5,511 bases of DNA. It comes from Candidatus Nitrosomarinus sp. (GTDB lineage: Archaea; Thermoproteota; Nitrososphaeria; Nitrososphaerales; Nitrosopumilaceae). Location of the stretch: positions 10,558 to 16,068 of the forward strand of contig REGF01000022.1 in assembly GCA_003702465.1 (NCBI GenBank), given 5' to 3'. Positions 1-5,002 of the stretch are shown here, one piece after another. Under the pieces are notes generated by a model, which did not search any database, was not told the origin of the DNA, and saw nothing but the letters and a program-made list of their open reading frames with translations. A program made the translations under genes and the position numbers. Positions within the stretch are counted from its first letter, which is position 1. Each line of letters begins with the position of its first letter.

Positions 1-57
1 AAATGCTCTTTTCCAATGATGAACATATGATACATTGTTGTTTTCTAAATGTCTCAT
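1..57 (-). CDS. Partial small protein, N-terminus only (possible DUF6356 family)
   Basis: Only the first 19 codons are present; the gene runs off the left edge. The frame opens at ATG (57-55) and reads MRHLENNNVSYVHHWKRAF with no stop. The opening, with HLEN followed by SY, H and a basic/aromatic stretch, resembles the start of short membrane-associated DUF6356 proteins, some of which carry the label 'capsule biosynthesis protein'. Function in that family is unknown to me, and 19 residues are too few for certainty. The start is supported by a TATA-like box (80-87) centred about 27 bp upstream, as for a leaderless archaeal transcript. A purine-rich GGGAGA (61-66 in minus sense) a few bases before the ATG would offer weak ribosome binding if the transcript starts further upstream. 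It lies downstream of ilvD in the same direction but is separated by T-tracts and an inverted repeat, so it is probably a separate unit. Confidence 0.55.
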   Translation of the reverse strand, partial: MRHLENNNVSYVHHWKRAF

Positions 58-79
58 AATTCTCCCAAAATTAACCATT

Positions 80-87
80 ATTTAAAA
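80..87 (-). promoter_or_regulatory. TATA-like box for the partial gene at the left edge
   Basis: In minus sense the sequence is TTTTAAAT, centred about 27 bp upstream of the ATG at 57. This is the usual archaeal distance from TATA box to transcription start, so the mRNA would begin at or next to the start codon. The outer edge of the inverted repeat at 86-134 touches this box from upstream, where TFB or a regulator would bind. Confidence 0.45.
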
Positions 88-134
88 TTTAATATTACTT
101 AATTATAATTATATAAATTAAGTAATACTAAATT
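86..134. repeat. Long AT-rich inverted repeat (19-bp arms, 11-nt loop)
   Basis: Arms 86-104 and 116-134 are reverse complements at 18 of 19 positions (mismatch pair 92/128). The inner 12 bp are perfect: TATTACTTAATT against AATTAAGTAATA. The 11-nt spacer is pure A/T. It sits between the 3' end of ilvD and the promoter of the next minus-strand gene. It could fold as a hairpin protecting or ending the ilvD transcript, or be a dyad operator next to the TATA box at 80-87. The sequence alone does not separate these. AT-rich DNA makes short palindromes by chance, but this arm length with C/G pairs inside is less easily dismissed. Confidence 0.7.
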
Positions 135-156
135 ATTTGATTAAATGTGAGAATGG

Positions 157-194
157 GAAAAACAATCACATTAAAATTTCTGTCAAAAAATAAT
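157..194 (-). terminator. Probable T-tract terminator of ilvD
   Basis: In minus sense the ilvD stop codon is followed within a few bases by a run of six T (190-185) and then by a run of five T (162-158). Archaeal RNA polymerase commonly terminates at such U-rich tracts without needing a hairpin. The large inverted repeat lies further downstream and could act as a second barrier or as a 3'-end stabiliser. Confidence 0.5.
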
Positions 195-1868
195 CTAAGG
201 ATTTGGATAAGTTACTGCCCCTTTAGCAGCTGAACCTACAAGTGTTGCAAATTTTGCTAATGCACCGGTAGTGTAATTTGCTTCAGGTTTTTTCCAATCT
301 CTTTTTCTATTTTCTAATTCTTCGTTTGAAACATGAAGATCAATAATATTGGTTTCTGTATCGATTGTAATTTTATCTCCATTTTTGACTAATGCAATTG
401 GACCTCCAACATATGCCTCAGGTGCTACATGTCCTACCATAAATCCACGAGTACCTCCAGAAAATCTACCATCTGTAACCATTGCAACTTTTTTACCTAA
501 TCCTTGACCTACTAATGCGGCAGTAGTAGCTAGCATTTCTCTCATGCCTGGTCCTCCTTTAGGTCCTTCATATCTAATCACTACTACATCTCCTTCATCA
601 ATTTCTCCTTTAGATACTGAATCAAATGCTAGTTCTTCTCTATCGAATACTTTTGCAGTTCCTGTAAATTTAGTCATTTCAACACCTGCTGTTTTGATTA
701 CTGCTCCTTCTGGTGCAAGTGTTCCTTTTAGAATTACTGCAGTTCCTACTTCGTGAAGTGGATTTTCAATTGATCTTACTATATGTTGTTCTGCTTCTGG
801 TAATTTGAATTCGTTAATGTTTTCTTTTATTGTTTTACCAGTTGCTGTAATACAATTTTCATTTAACAATCCTTTATCTAATAATTTTTTTAAAACAAAT
901 GGAATGCCTCCAATTCTATCCAATGATTCCATTACATAATTTCCCCCTGGCTTCATGTCAGCTAAATGCGGTGTTTTCTTTCTAATTCTTTCAAAATCGT
1001 CATATGTTAAATCAATATTTACTTCATTTGCTAATGCAAGTAAATGTAATATTCCATTTGTTGAACCGCCAACTGAATTTAACATCATTATTGCATTTTC
1101 AAATGCTTCAAAAGTTAAGACTTCGCGAGGTCTAATATTCATCTCCAATAGTTTTGCACATGCAACTCCTGAATCATAGACCATTTTATTTCGTCTATCA
1201 TCTTCTGCTGGTGGACTTGCACTTCCTGGTAATGCTAAACCAATTGCTTCTGAAATAGATGCCATTGTATTTGCTGTAAACATTCCTCCACAAGATCCTG
1301 CATTTGGACATGCTACATTCTCAATATTTTTTAAATCCTCAAGTGATAATTTTCCTGCATCATAAGCTCCAACTGCCTCATACACATCTACAACTGTGAG
1401 CTCTTTTCCATCTAACATTCCTGGCTTAATTGTTCCACCATAGACAAATACTGATGGGATGTTTAATCTGGCCATTGCCATCATTGTACCAGGTAAGCTT
1501 TTGTCACATCCTGCAATCCCAACTAATGCATCATACTGATGTGCTCTAACCATTACTTCAATTGAATCTGCAATAATTTCTCTAGAAACCAGTGATGACT
1601 TCATCCCTTCATGTCCCATTGCAATTCCATCACTTACTGCAATTGTTGAAAATTCTCTTGCAGTAGCTCCTCCGTCAGAAACTCCTCTTTTAGCTTCTAA
1701 AGCTAATTGTGGAAGATGAATGTTACATGGTGTTGCCTCGTTACCCGTATGACAAACACCTATGAATTGTTTAGATAAATCGTTATCGTTTAACCCCATG
1801 GCCTTATACATTGCCCTGTGTGGGGATCTTGCGGTTCCTTCAACAACATTTCTACTGGATATTTCCAT
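195..1868 (-). CDS. ilvD: Dihydroxy-acid dehydratase (EC 4.2.1.9)
   Basis: Dehydrates 2,3-dihydroxy-isovalerate and 2,3-dihydroxy-3-methylvalerate to the 2-keto acids that lead to valine, isoleucine, leucine and pantothenate; cytosolic. At 557 aa it has the normal length for the IlvD/Edd family. The three conserved Fe-S cysteines are visible: C48 in TPCN, C121 in CDKSLPG, and C193 in GSCGGMFTANT. Likely Mg2+ ligands are D80, D122, the usually carbamylated K123, and E444 in GPGMREM. The second family signature, VTDGRFSGGTRG (464-475), carries the catalytic serine S470. By position the cysteine set fits the [2Fe-2S] type known from plants and mycobacteria, but that is inference. It could in principle also act on sugar acids, as the Sulfolobus enzyme does. 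The start is supported by a TATA-like box about 26 bp upstream. No other ilv gene is in the window, so it seems to stand alone. Confidence 0.97.
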   Translation of the reverse strand: MEISSRNVVEGTARSPHRAMYKAMGLNDNDLSKQFIGVCHTGNEATPCNIHLPQLALEAKRGVSDGGATAREFSTIAVSDGIAMGHEGMKSSLVSREIIADSIEVMVRAHQYDALVGIAGCDKSLPGTMMAMARLNIPSVFVYGGTIKPGMLDGKELTVVDVYEAVGAYDAGKLSLEDLKNIENVACPNAGSCGGMFTANTMASISEAIGLALPGSASPPAEDDRRNKMVYDSGVACAKLLEMNIRPREVLTFEAFENAIMMLNSVGGSTNGILHLLALANEVNIDLTYDDFERIRKKTPHLADMKPGGNYVMESLDRIGGIPFVLKKLLDKGLLNENCITATGKTIKENINEFKLPEAEQHIVRSIENPLHEVGTAVILKGTLAPEGAVIKTAGVEMTKFTGTAKVFDREELAFDSVSKGEIDEGDVVVIRYEGPKGGPGMREMLATTAALVGQGLGKKVAMVTDGRFSGGTRGFMVGHVAPEAYVGGPIALVKNGDKITIDTETNIIDLHVSNEELENRKRDWKKPEANYTTGALAKFATLVGSAAKGAVTYPNP

Positions 1869-1887
1869 AATAGATGATTTCCATAGT

Positions 1888-1899
1888 GGTATAATTTAG
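1888..1899 (-). promoter_or_regulatory. TATA-like box of ilvD
   Basis: In minus sense the sequence is CTAAATTATACC, with the A/T core centred near 1893, about 26 bp upstream of the ilvD ATG at 1868. This predicts a leaderless or near-leaderless transcript. No Shine-Dalgarno sequence precedes the start, in agreement. An 8-bp direct repeat, ATGGAAAT in minus sense, occurs at the real start (1868-1861) and again at 1884-1877. Confidence 0.5.
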
Positions 1900-1956
1900 A
1901 CTTTGTTGAAAATTCTTCAATCTAGAAAATCCTCATTTTTTTATTTTATCAAAACG

Positions 1957-1962
1957 CTTAAG
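1957..1962 (+). promoter_or_regulatory. Possible TATA-like element of the 49-aa gene
   Basis: CTTAAG is centred about 27 bp before the ATG at 1987 and is preceded by the A-rich AAAACG, which could serve as a BRE. The match to the archaeal TATA consensus is modest; the spacing is what makes it plausible. Together with the ilvD box it makes 1869-1986 a divergent promoter region. Confidence 0.35.
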
Positions 1963-1986
1963 TTGAAATCATTTTTTACTTATTTC

Positions 1987-2136
1987 ATGTTGTTTAAACT
2001 TCATAAACTCAAATGTGATAATGGTCATTATACCAATGCAGTAGTTGCTGAAGGTGAAACTTTGGAAGAAAATTTGAAAAAATTTACTTTGAGAAGTATG
2101 TGCAAAAGCTGTTGTTTACCATTACATGAATGTTAG
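1987..2136 (+). CDS. Small Cys/His-rich protein, putative zinc binding (49 aa)
   Basis: I do not recognise a named family. The 49 residues carry C10 and H14 (LKCDNGHYT) and a C-terminal cluster C39, C42, C43, H47, C49 (MCKSCCLPLHEC), consistent with one small zinc site made from two knuckles joined by an acidic helix-like linker (about 21-33). The frame is open further upstream to an ATG at 1903, but that 28-residue extension is Phe/Lys/Ser-rich, has no Cys or His, and overlaps the likely promoter. The internal ATG at 1987 is therefore the better start, and a TATA-like element lies 27 bp before it. It is transcribed away from ilvD, and the 73-aa zinc-ribbon gene follows after 51 bp. A role in nucleic-acid or protein binding is possible for such tiny proteins but not shown. 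Confidence 0.7.
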   Translation: MLFKLHKLKCDNGHYTNAVVAEGETLEENLKKFTLRSMCKSCCLPLHEC

Positions 2137-2158
2137 AAAATAAGTTAAAATTCAATCA

Positions 2159-2166
2159 TTTAAATT
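2159..2166 (+). promoter_or_regulatory. TATA-like box of the 73-aa zinc-ribbon gene
   Basis: TTTAAATT is centred about 26 bp before the ATG at 2188, a good archaeal promoter match for a leaderless mRNA. It suggests that this gene has its own promoter in addition to any read-through from the 49-aa gene 51 bp upstream. No Shine-Dalgarno sequence is visible before the ATG. Confidence 0.5.
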
Positions 2167-2187
2167 GTAAAAATTCTGGTATTCAGC

Positions 2188-2409
2188 ATGTCTGATGATT
2201 CAAAAATTGAACAAAAAGCTCTTGCGTGCCCAATTTGTCAAAGTAATAAAGCAATGATTGCTGGTGAAAATGTTAAACTAGGTGGAAAATTTGAAGATAA
2301 GGAATTTTTGACAACTGAACTTACGGTTCTAAAATGTACAAAATGTGGTTATTTTATGTTCTTTGATAAAATGGCCCAGTTTACTACCAAAGAAGAAGAT
2401 AAATCTTAG
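2188..2409 (+). CDS. Small zinc-ribbon protein (73 aa)
   Basis: Two CxxC knuckles, C14/C17 (ACPICQSN) and C50/C53 (KCTKCGYFMFF), frame a 32-residue middle section. This is the arrangement of a single four-cysteine zinc ribbon. The segment KCTKCGY followed by aromatic residues resembles the second knuckle of small bacterial and archaeal 'Zn-ribbon nucleic-acid-binding' proteins (COG3478-like), but the match is by eye only and the ligand is unknown. The ends are charged and likely flexible (acidic/Lys tail at 66-73). It has no signal peptide or membrane segment, so it is cytosolic. The start is supported by a TATA-like box at 26 bp. Its stop codon (2407-2409) directly abuts the stop of the opposing 48-aa gene. 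Confidence 0.85.
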   Translation: MSDDSKIEQKALACPICQSNKAMIAGENVKLGGKFEDKEFLTTELTVLKCTKCGYFMFFDKMAQFTTKEEDKS

Positions 2410-2556
2410 TTAATTCACAAGTTGAATTCTGCGAACATTTTTTCTAAATTCTTCATTTTGGAAATGTTCTTCGCACACAAGCCAAATTAACTCATTATCG
2501 TCTCTAGTTCTAAATTCTACAAAATATTTTTCAGTATTATCACAACATCTTTTCAT
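2410..2556 (-). CDS. Small Cys/His protein, putative zinc binding (48 aa)
   Basis: A complete short frame from ATG (2556-2554) to TAA (2412-2410) encodes 48 residues beginning MKRCCDNTEKYFVEF. It has paired cysteines C4/C5 and a CxxH pair C28/H31 (LVCEEHF), a plausible CC...CxxH zinc site, with hydrophobic strand-like stretches at 11-15 and 23-28 and a basic tail. I do not recognise a named family. The strongest support is the upstream AAGGTGA (about 2563-2569 in minus sense), a good match to the 16S rRNA 3' end, placed about 6-7 nt before the ATG. The gene lies 37 bp downstream of the 198-aa membrane-protein gene in the same direction, so it is probably the second gene of that operon. A TATA-like TTAAATAG near 2595-2602 could also give it its own short-leader promoter. 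Confidence 0.72.
   Translation of the reverse strand: MKRCCDNTEKYFVEFRTRDDNELIWLVCEEHFQNEEFRKNVRRIQLVN
2412..2443 (+). terminator. Possible terminator after the 73-aa gene
   Basis: A short hairpin is possible just after the stop codon (AATTCA at 2412-2417, TGAATT at 2423-2428, 5-nt loop), followed by a run of six T (2438-2443). This would be a normal T-tract stop for an archaeal polymerase. It lies inside the opposing 48-aa coding region, so the bases are also constrained by that gene and the call is weak. Confidence 0.3.
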
Positions 2557-2561
2557 TATTG

Positions 2562-2570
2562 TTCACCTTT
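2562..2570 (-). promoter_or_regulatory. Shine-Dalgarno site of the 48-aa gene
   Basis: In minus sense, AAAGGTGAAC precedes the ATG at 2556. The AGGTGA core is complementary to the anti-Shine-Dalgarno sequence and sits about 6-7 nt from the start. Most other genes here lack such a site, so it is what decides that this short frame is a real, operon-internal gene. Confidence 0.65.
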
Positions 2571-2593
2571 CTTACAATAGTTATGAAAAATAT

Positions 2594-3190
2594 CTATTTA
2601 ATAATTTCCTGATTTCCTACCTGTTTCAAATATTCTTGTATTTGATCATCGGTTTCTCCACCAAATGTAATTAGAATTCTATCATCTTCCATAATTTCAT
2701 ATGATCTAATGTCTGTGACCATTTCATCATTAATGAAATATTTCAATGAGTACTCATCATTGGTACAAAATTGTTTTCCATCTGGGAATATGAAACATTG
2801 ATCATCTATTCCTATATTCAATGAATTAAACAAATATTCTAATTCAACTCCTGTAGCATGTTTGTGAATAGTTGAACCATCTCGAGATTCAAAGTGTATC
2901 CATGGTGATTTTATTTGATATGCTGGTGCTGAAAAATCAAATTCATCGCCAAATATTTTTACTAAAATTGCTGCATGTGCATGGTCGCTTCCTAATGCTC
3001 CTGCATTTTCTGGACCACCTGGTGCTTCAACTGTCATATTCATAAACAGAAATCCTGCATATCCTACAATAACTGCAATTACTCCTAAAACACCCACTGC
3101 GATTAGGGTTTGTTTTCTCTTTTCAGCTGAGTGTTTTGTAGCATAATTCTCACGCTTAATTTCACGTTCTCTTCTTTCTTTTCTGCCCAT
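2594..3190 (-). CDS. Membrane-anchored extracytoplasmic His/Cys protein (198 aa)
   Basis: A very basic N-terminus (1-27) is followed by one hydrophobic segment (about 28-50) and a soluble domain. By the positive-inside rule the soluble part faces the outside. That domain has a repeated histidine pattern, H70/H72 (SDHAHA), H99 (WIHFE) and H109/H111 (IHKHATG), plus two cysteines C132 and C142 (QCFIFPDGKQFC). These could form a metal site and a disulfide. Thaumarchaeal proteins of this type are, to my recollection, often labelled 'protein-disulfide isomerase', but there is no CxxC motif or visible thioredoxin fold, so I do not adopt that name. A DsbA-like gene lies about 1.8 kb away. The start is supported by a TATA-like box about 30 bp upstream. 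It is divergent from the HIT gene and probably cotranscribed with the 48-aa gene. Confidence 0.85.
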   Translation of the reverse strand: MGRKERREREIKRENYATKHSAEKRKQTLIAVGVLGVIAVIVGYAGFLFMNMTVEAPGGPENAGALGSDHAHAAILVKIFGDEFDFSAPAYQIKSPWIHFESRDGSTIHKHATGVELEYLFNSLNIGIDDQCFIFPDGKQFCTNDEYSLKYFINDEMVTDIRSYEIMEDDRILITFGGETDDQIQEYLKQVGNQEIIK

Positions 3191-3216
3191 AACCGTTCAA
3201 ACTCTAAAATTTACCC

Positions 3217-3224
3217 CTATAAAA
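3217..3224 (-). promoter_or_regulatory. TATA-like box of the 198-aa gene
   Basis: In minus sense the sequence is TTTTATAG, centred about 30 bp upstream of the ATG at 3190. It predicts a 5' leader of only a few bases. With the plus-strand A/T box at 3239-3247 it makes the 78-bp gap 3191-3268 a compact divergent promoter. Confidence 0.5.
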
Positions 3225-3238
3225 GATTCGATATAAAC

Positions 3239-3247
3239 AATAAATAA
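3239..3247 (+). promoter_or_regulatory. TATA-like box of the HIT gene
   Basis: AATAAATAA is centred about 26 bp before the ATG at 3269, consistent with a leaderless transcript. A second A/T element (ATATAAA, 3231-3237) lies slightly further upstream. An ATG at 3261 is followed at once by TAG, so a start there would encode nothing. Confidence 0.45.
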
Positions 3248-3268
3248 AATCAAAAATCGCATGTAGGT

Positions 3269-3676
3269 ATGGCTTGTATTTTCTGTGATATTGTAGAAGG
3301 TAAGCGTGATGGTCATATTATATATGAAGATGAGAGTCACTTGGTCTTTTTAGATAAATATCCTATTGATGAAGGCCATACTTTAGTTATACCAAAAAAA
3401 CACTATGAAAGAATTACAGATATGGAACCAGAAGATGTTGGTAAGATCTTTACTTTGGTACCAAAAATTGCTAAAGCAGTTTTGTTAGGTGCTGGTGCTG
3501 ATGCATTTAGTTTAGCTCAGAATAATGGAAAAGCTGCAAAACAAATCATCCCTCATGTGCATATCCACATAATTCCAAGATACAACAATAAGGGAACTGA
3601 ATGGACTAAACGTCAAATTCCTGCAGATGATGTACTTGCTGAATTAGCAGGAAAAATAAAATCTGCTATTATTTAG
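3269..3676 (+). CDS. HIT-family nucleotide hydrolase/transferase
   Basis: Members of the histidine-triad superfamily split nucleotidyl phosphoramidates, dinucleoside polyphosphates or related AMP conjugates through a nucleotidylated histidine. The triad is intact at H96-V-H98-I-H100 followed by IIPR, with H98 as the expected nucleophile. Q92, just before it, is placed to touch the alpha-phosphate. C3 and C6 (ACIFC) with H45 (KKHY) and H96 match the structural zinc site of HIT proteins in bacteria and archaea. N85/N86 in AQNNG match the conserved loop. At 135 aa the length is typical and the protein is cytosolic. The exact substrate cannot be read from sequence, so no gene symbol is given. A TATA-like box about 26 bp upstream supports the start. 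Its last 8 bp overlap the 3' end of the convergent aRF1 gene. Confidence 0.95.
   Translation: MACIFCDIVEGKRDGHIIYEDESHLVFLDKYPIDEGHTLVIPKKHYERITDMEPEDVGKIFTLVPKIAKAVLLGAGADAFSLAQNNGKAAKQIIPHVHIHIIPRYNNKGTEWTKRQIPADDVLAELAGKIKSAII
3650..3661 (-). terminator. Possible T-tract terminator of aRF1
   Basis: In minus sense the aRF1 stop is followed within about 10 bases by ATTTTATTTTTCC, a U-rich tract typical of archaeal termination. It lies within the last codons of the HIT gene, so the mRNAs of the two genes would overlap at their 3' ends. Confidence 0.35.
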
Positions 3677-4949
3677 TGTGTCCTGGATTGTATCTCAGAA
3701 TTGCTCCAACTTTTCCTAAACTTGCCAACATATTTCCATGTTCTGCACTACCTGAAATAACTTCTAATTGAGTTCCAGTTTTTGCAGCAAGAATTTGTAA
3801 ATAATCTACAATGTCTTGTTCATTAACTTCTACATCCATTGATTTACAATCAGGACATGGATTGTTTTTGTATTCTGTTTTTTTAGGAATCACTAATTGT
3901 CTTTCCACAATTTCTTCTTGAATTTTTTTACAGCGTTTACATTCTGCCTCAACTCTATGTAGATTTGTATTATCTGTAATTAGTAAAGTCTGTACAACAT
4001 TATTTTTTAGAAATTCTATTACTTCTTGTAAACCGTATGAACCTTTACCTGTATTTGTATTGATTTCTCTAAACAAATCTTCGATTAATTTCTTTTCTTC
4101 AACTAATCTGAAGTTACCTAAAATATCTCCTGATTTTGCAAATGCTTCTCTAATTCCTTCAGCACCAGAATAACTTGCATCTATTGTATTGATAATGTTA
4201 TTTTGTAATCTGTATTCTAAATAATTTCCATTAATGAAATCTTCTTTTGTTGGTCCAGGTCCAGAAATTATTATTCCTTTAACTGGATAAATATCAATAA
4301 AATATTCTCTTGTAGTTTGTGCAACTCGATTGTAAAAATAACTTAATTCCATCTCTCTTAATTTTTGAAATCTTTTTGCAGACTGACCACCTTGTCTATG
4401 TTTTCCTGCTACACCTGAACCTGTTTGTGATAAAACTTCAATTTTATCTCCATGTAATAACCCCCAACCTGCATCTTTTGCATCAATTGACAAAAATCCA
4501 ATTAGATTATCATCCTTTAACATATCCTTTAGAATGTCTACGTGAAAATGATCATCACATCGGTAAAGATATTGATTCAAATCTTTTGGGGGTTCAATTT
4601 CCCAAGCTGTAACTACTTCACTACCTAATGGACCTCCTTCTTCTGGGGGCAATGCTCCACAAAAAATTACTAATCCTTTTTCAGGTGTTTTTTTGTACAT
4701 CTTTAATTTTGAAACTACTTTTCCAAGTGAATCTACAACATGAGATCTTGTTAAATCTGATTTTATGTTATCAGCTGTTCCTTGTTCTTGTTGTAAAGTT
4801 CCAATAATTTCATGTAATTGTTTTCCTTTAGGAATGTACACTGTAATTAATTCTGTACCTCTACCGGATTTTTTTGATAATTCTTCTAATGTCTTTCTAA
4901 TTTTGTATAGTTTAACTGAATCCTGTTTTTCAATATTGATTTTAGCCAT
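3669..4949 (-). CDS. prf1: Archaeal peptide chain release factor 1 (aRF1/eRF1 family)
   Basis: Recognises all three stop codons in the ribosomal A site and triggers release of the finished protein, acting with aEF1A and ABCE1 in archaea. The domain order is standard. The N-terminal decoding domain has E55, NIKS (61-64) and the YxCxxxF motif (Y129, C131, F135 in YRCDDHF). The middle domain has the catalytic GGQ (187-189 in KHRQGGQSAKRF). The C-terminal domain carries four cysteines C337/C340 and C365/C368, a zinc-ribbon insertion common in archaeal members. At 426 aa the length is typical. One oddity is that the decoding loop reads TADNIKS, with D60 where human eRF1 has serine. A TATA-like box 27 bp upstream supports the start. 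An out-of-frame ATG at 4953 gives only a three-codon frame. The product could be confused with aPelota, but GGQ and NIKS exclude that. Confidence 0.97.
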   Translation of the reverse strand: MAKINIEKQDSVKLYKIRKTLEELSKKSGRGTELITVYIPKGKQLHEIIGTLQQEQGTADNIKSDLTRSHVVDSLGKVVSKLKMYKKTPEKGLVIFCGALPPEEGGPLGSEVVTAWEIEPPKDLNQYLYRCDDHFHVDILKDMLKDDNLIGFLSIDAKDAGWGLLHGDKIEVLSQTGSGVAGKHRQGGQSAKRFQKLREMELSYFYNRVAQTTREYFIDIYPVKGIIISGPGPTKEDFINGNYLEYRLQNNIINTIDASYSGAEGIREAFAKSGDILGNFRLVEEKKLIEDLFREINTNTGKGSYGLQEVIEFLKNNVVQTLLITDNTNLHRVEAECKRCKKIQEEIVERQLVIPKKTEYKNNPCPDCKSMDVEVNEQDIVDYLQILAAKTGTQLEVISGSAEHGNMLASLGKVGAILRYNPGHTK

Positions 4950-4972
4950 TCATTAAATGTCCAAATTCTTGG

Positions 4973-4980
4973 ATATTAAT
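4973..4980 (-). promoter_or_regulatory. TATA-like box of aRF1
   Basis: In minus sense the sequence is ATTAATAT, centred about 27 bp before the ATG at 4949. It lies in the 53-bp gap after the DsbA-like gene, so aRF1 can be transcribed on its own even though the upstream gene points the same way and shows no strong T-tract terminator. Confidence 0.45.
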
Positions 4981-5002
4981 CAATACTGCTTTAGAGAATT
5001 TT

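Noticed and set aside
58..194. Possible small RNA gene in the non-coding gap next to ilvD
   Set aside because: Apart from the A/T inverted repeat there is no GC-rich structured core, tRNA-like fold or recognisable RNA family.
544..756. Open plus-strand frame of about 70 codons inside ilvD
   Set aside because: It is antisense to a certain gene, low in complexity (Ser/Pro/Thr/Val), and shows no promoter or recognisable motif.
955..1179. Open plus-strand frame of about 74 codons inside ilvD
   Set aside because: It is a shadow of the ilvD reading frame with Ser/Phe-rich composition and no domain features.
1903..1986. Upstream 28-codon extension of the 49-aa zinc-type protein
   Set aside because: It is Phe/Lys/Ser-rich with no ligand residues and covers the probable promoter; the ATG at 1987 fits spacing and composition better.
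2433..2469. 8-bp inverted repeat GAACATTT / AAATGTTC
   Set aside because: It is short, lies inside the 48-aa coding frame and is easily explained by chance in AT-rich DNA.
4319..4612. Plus-strand open frame of 97 codons inside aRF1
   Set aside because: It is antisense to the conserved aRF1 core and Leu/His-rich, as expected from reverse-complemented coding DNA.
4765..4956. Plus-strand open frame of 63 codons over the aRF1 N-terminus
   Set aside because: It is hydrophobic and Cys-containing only because it mirrors aRF1 codons; it has no start signals.
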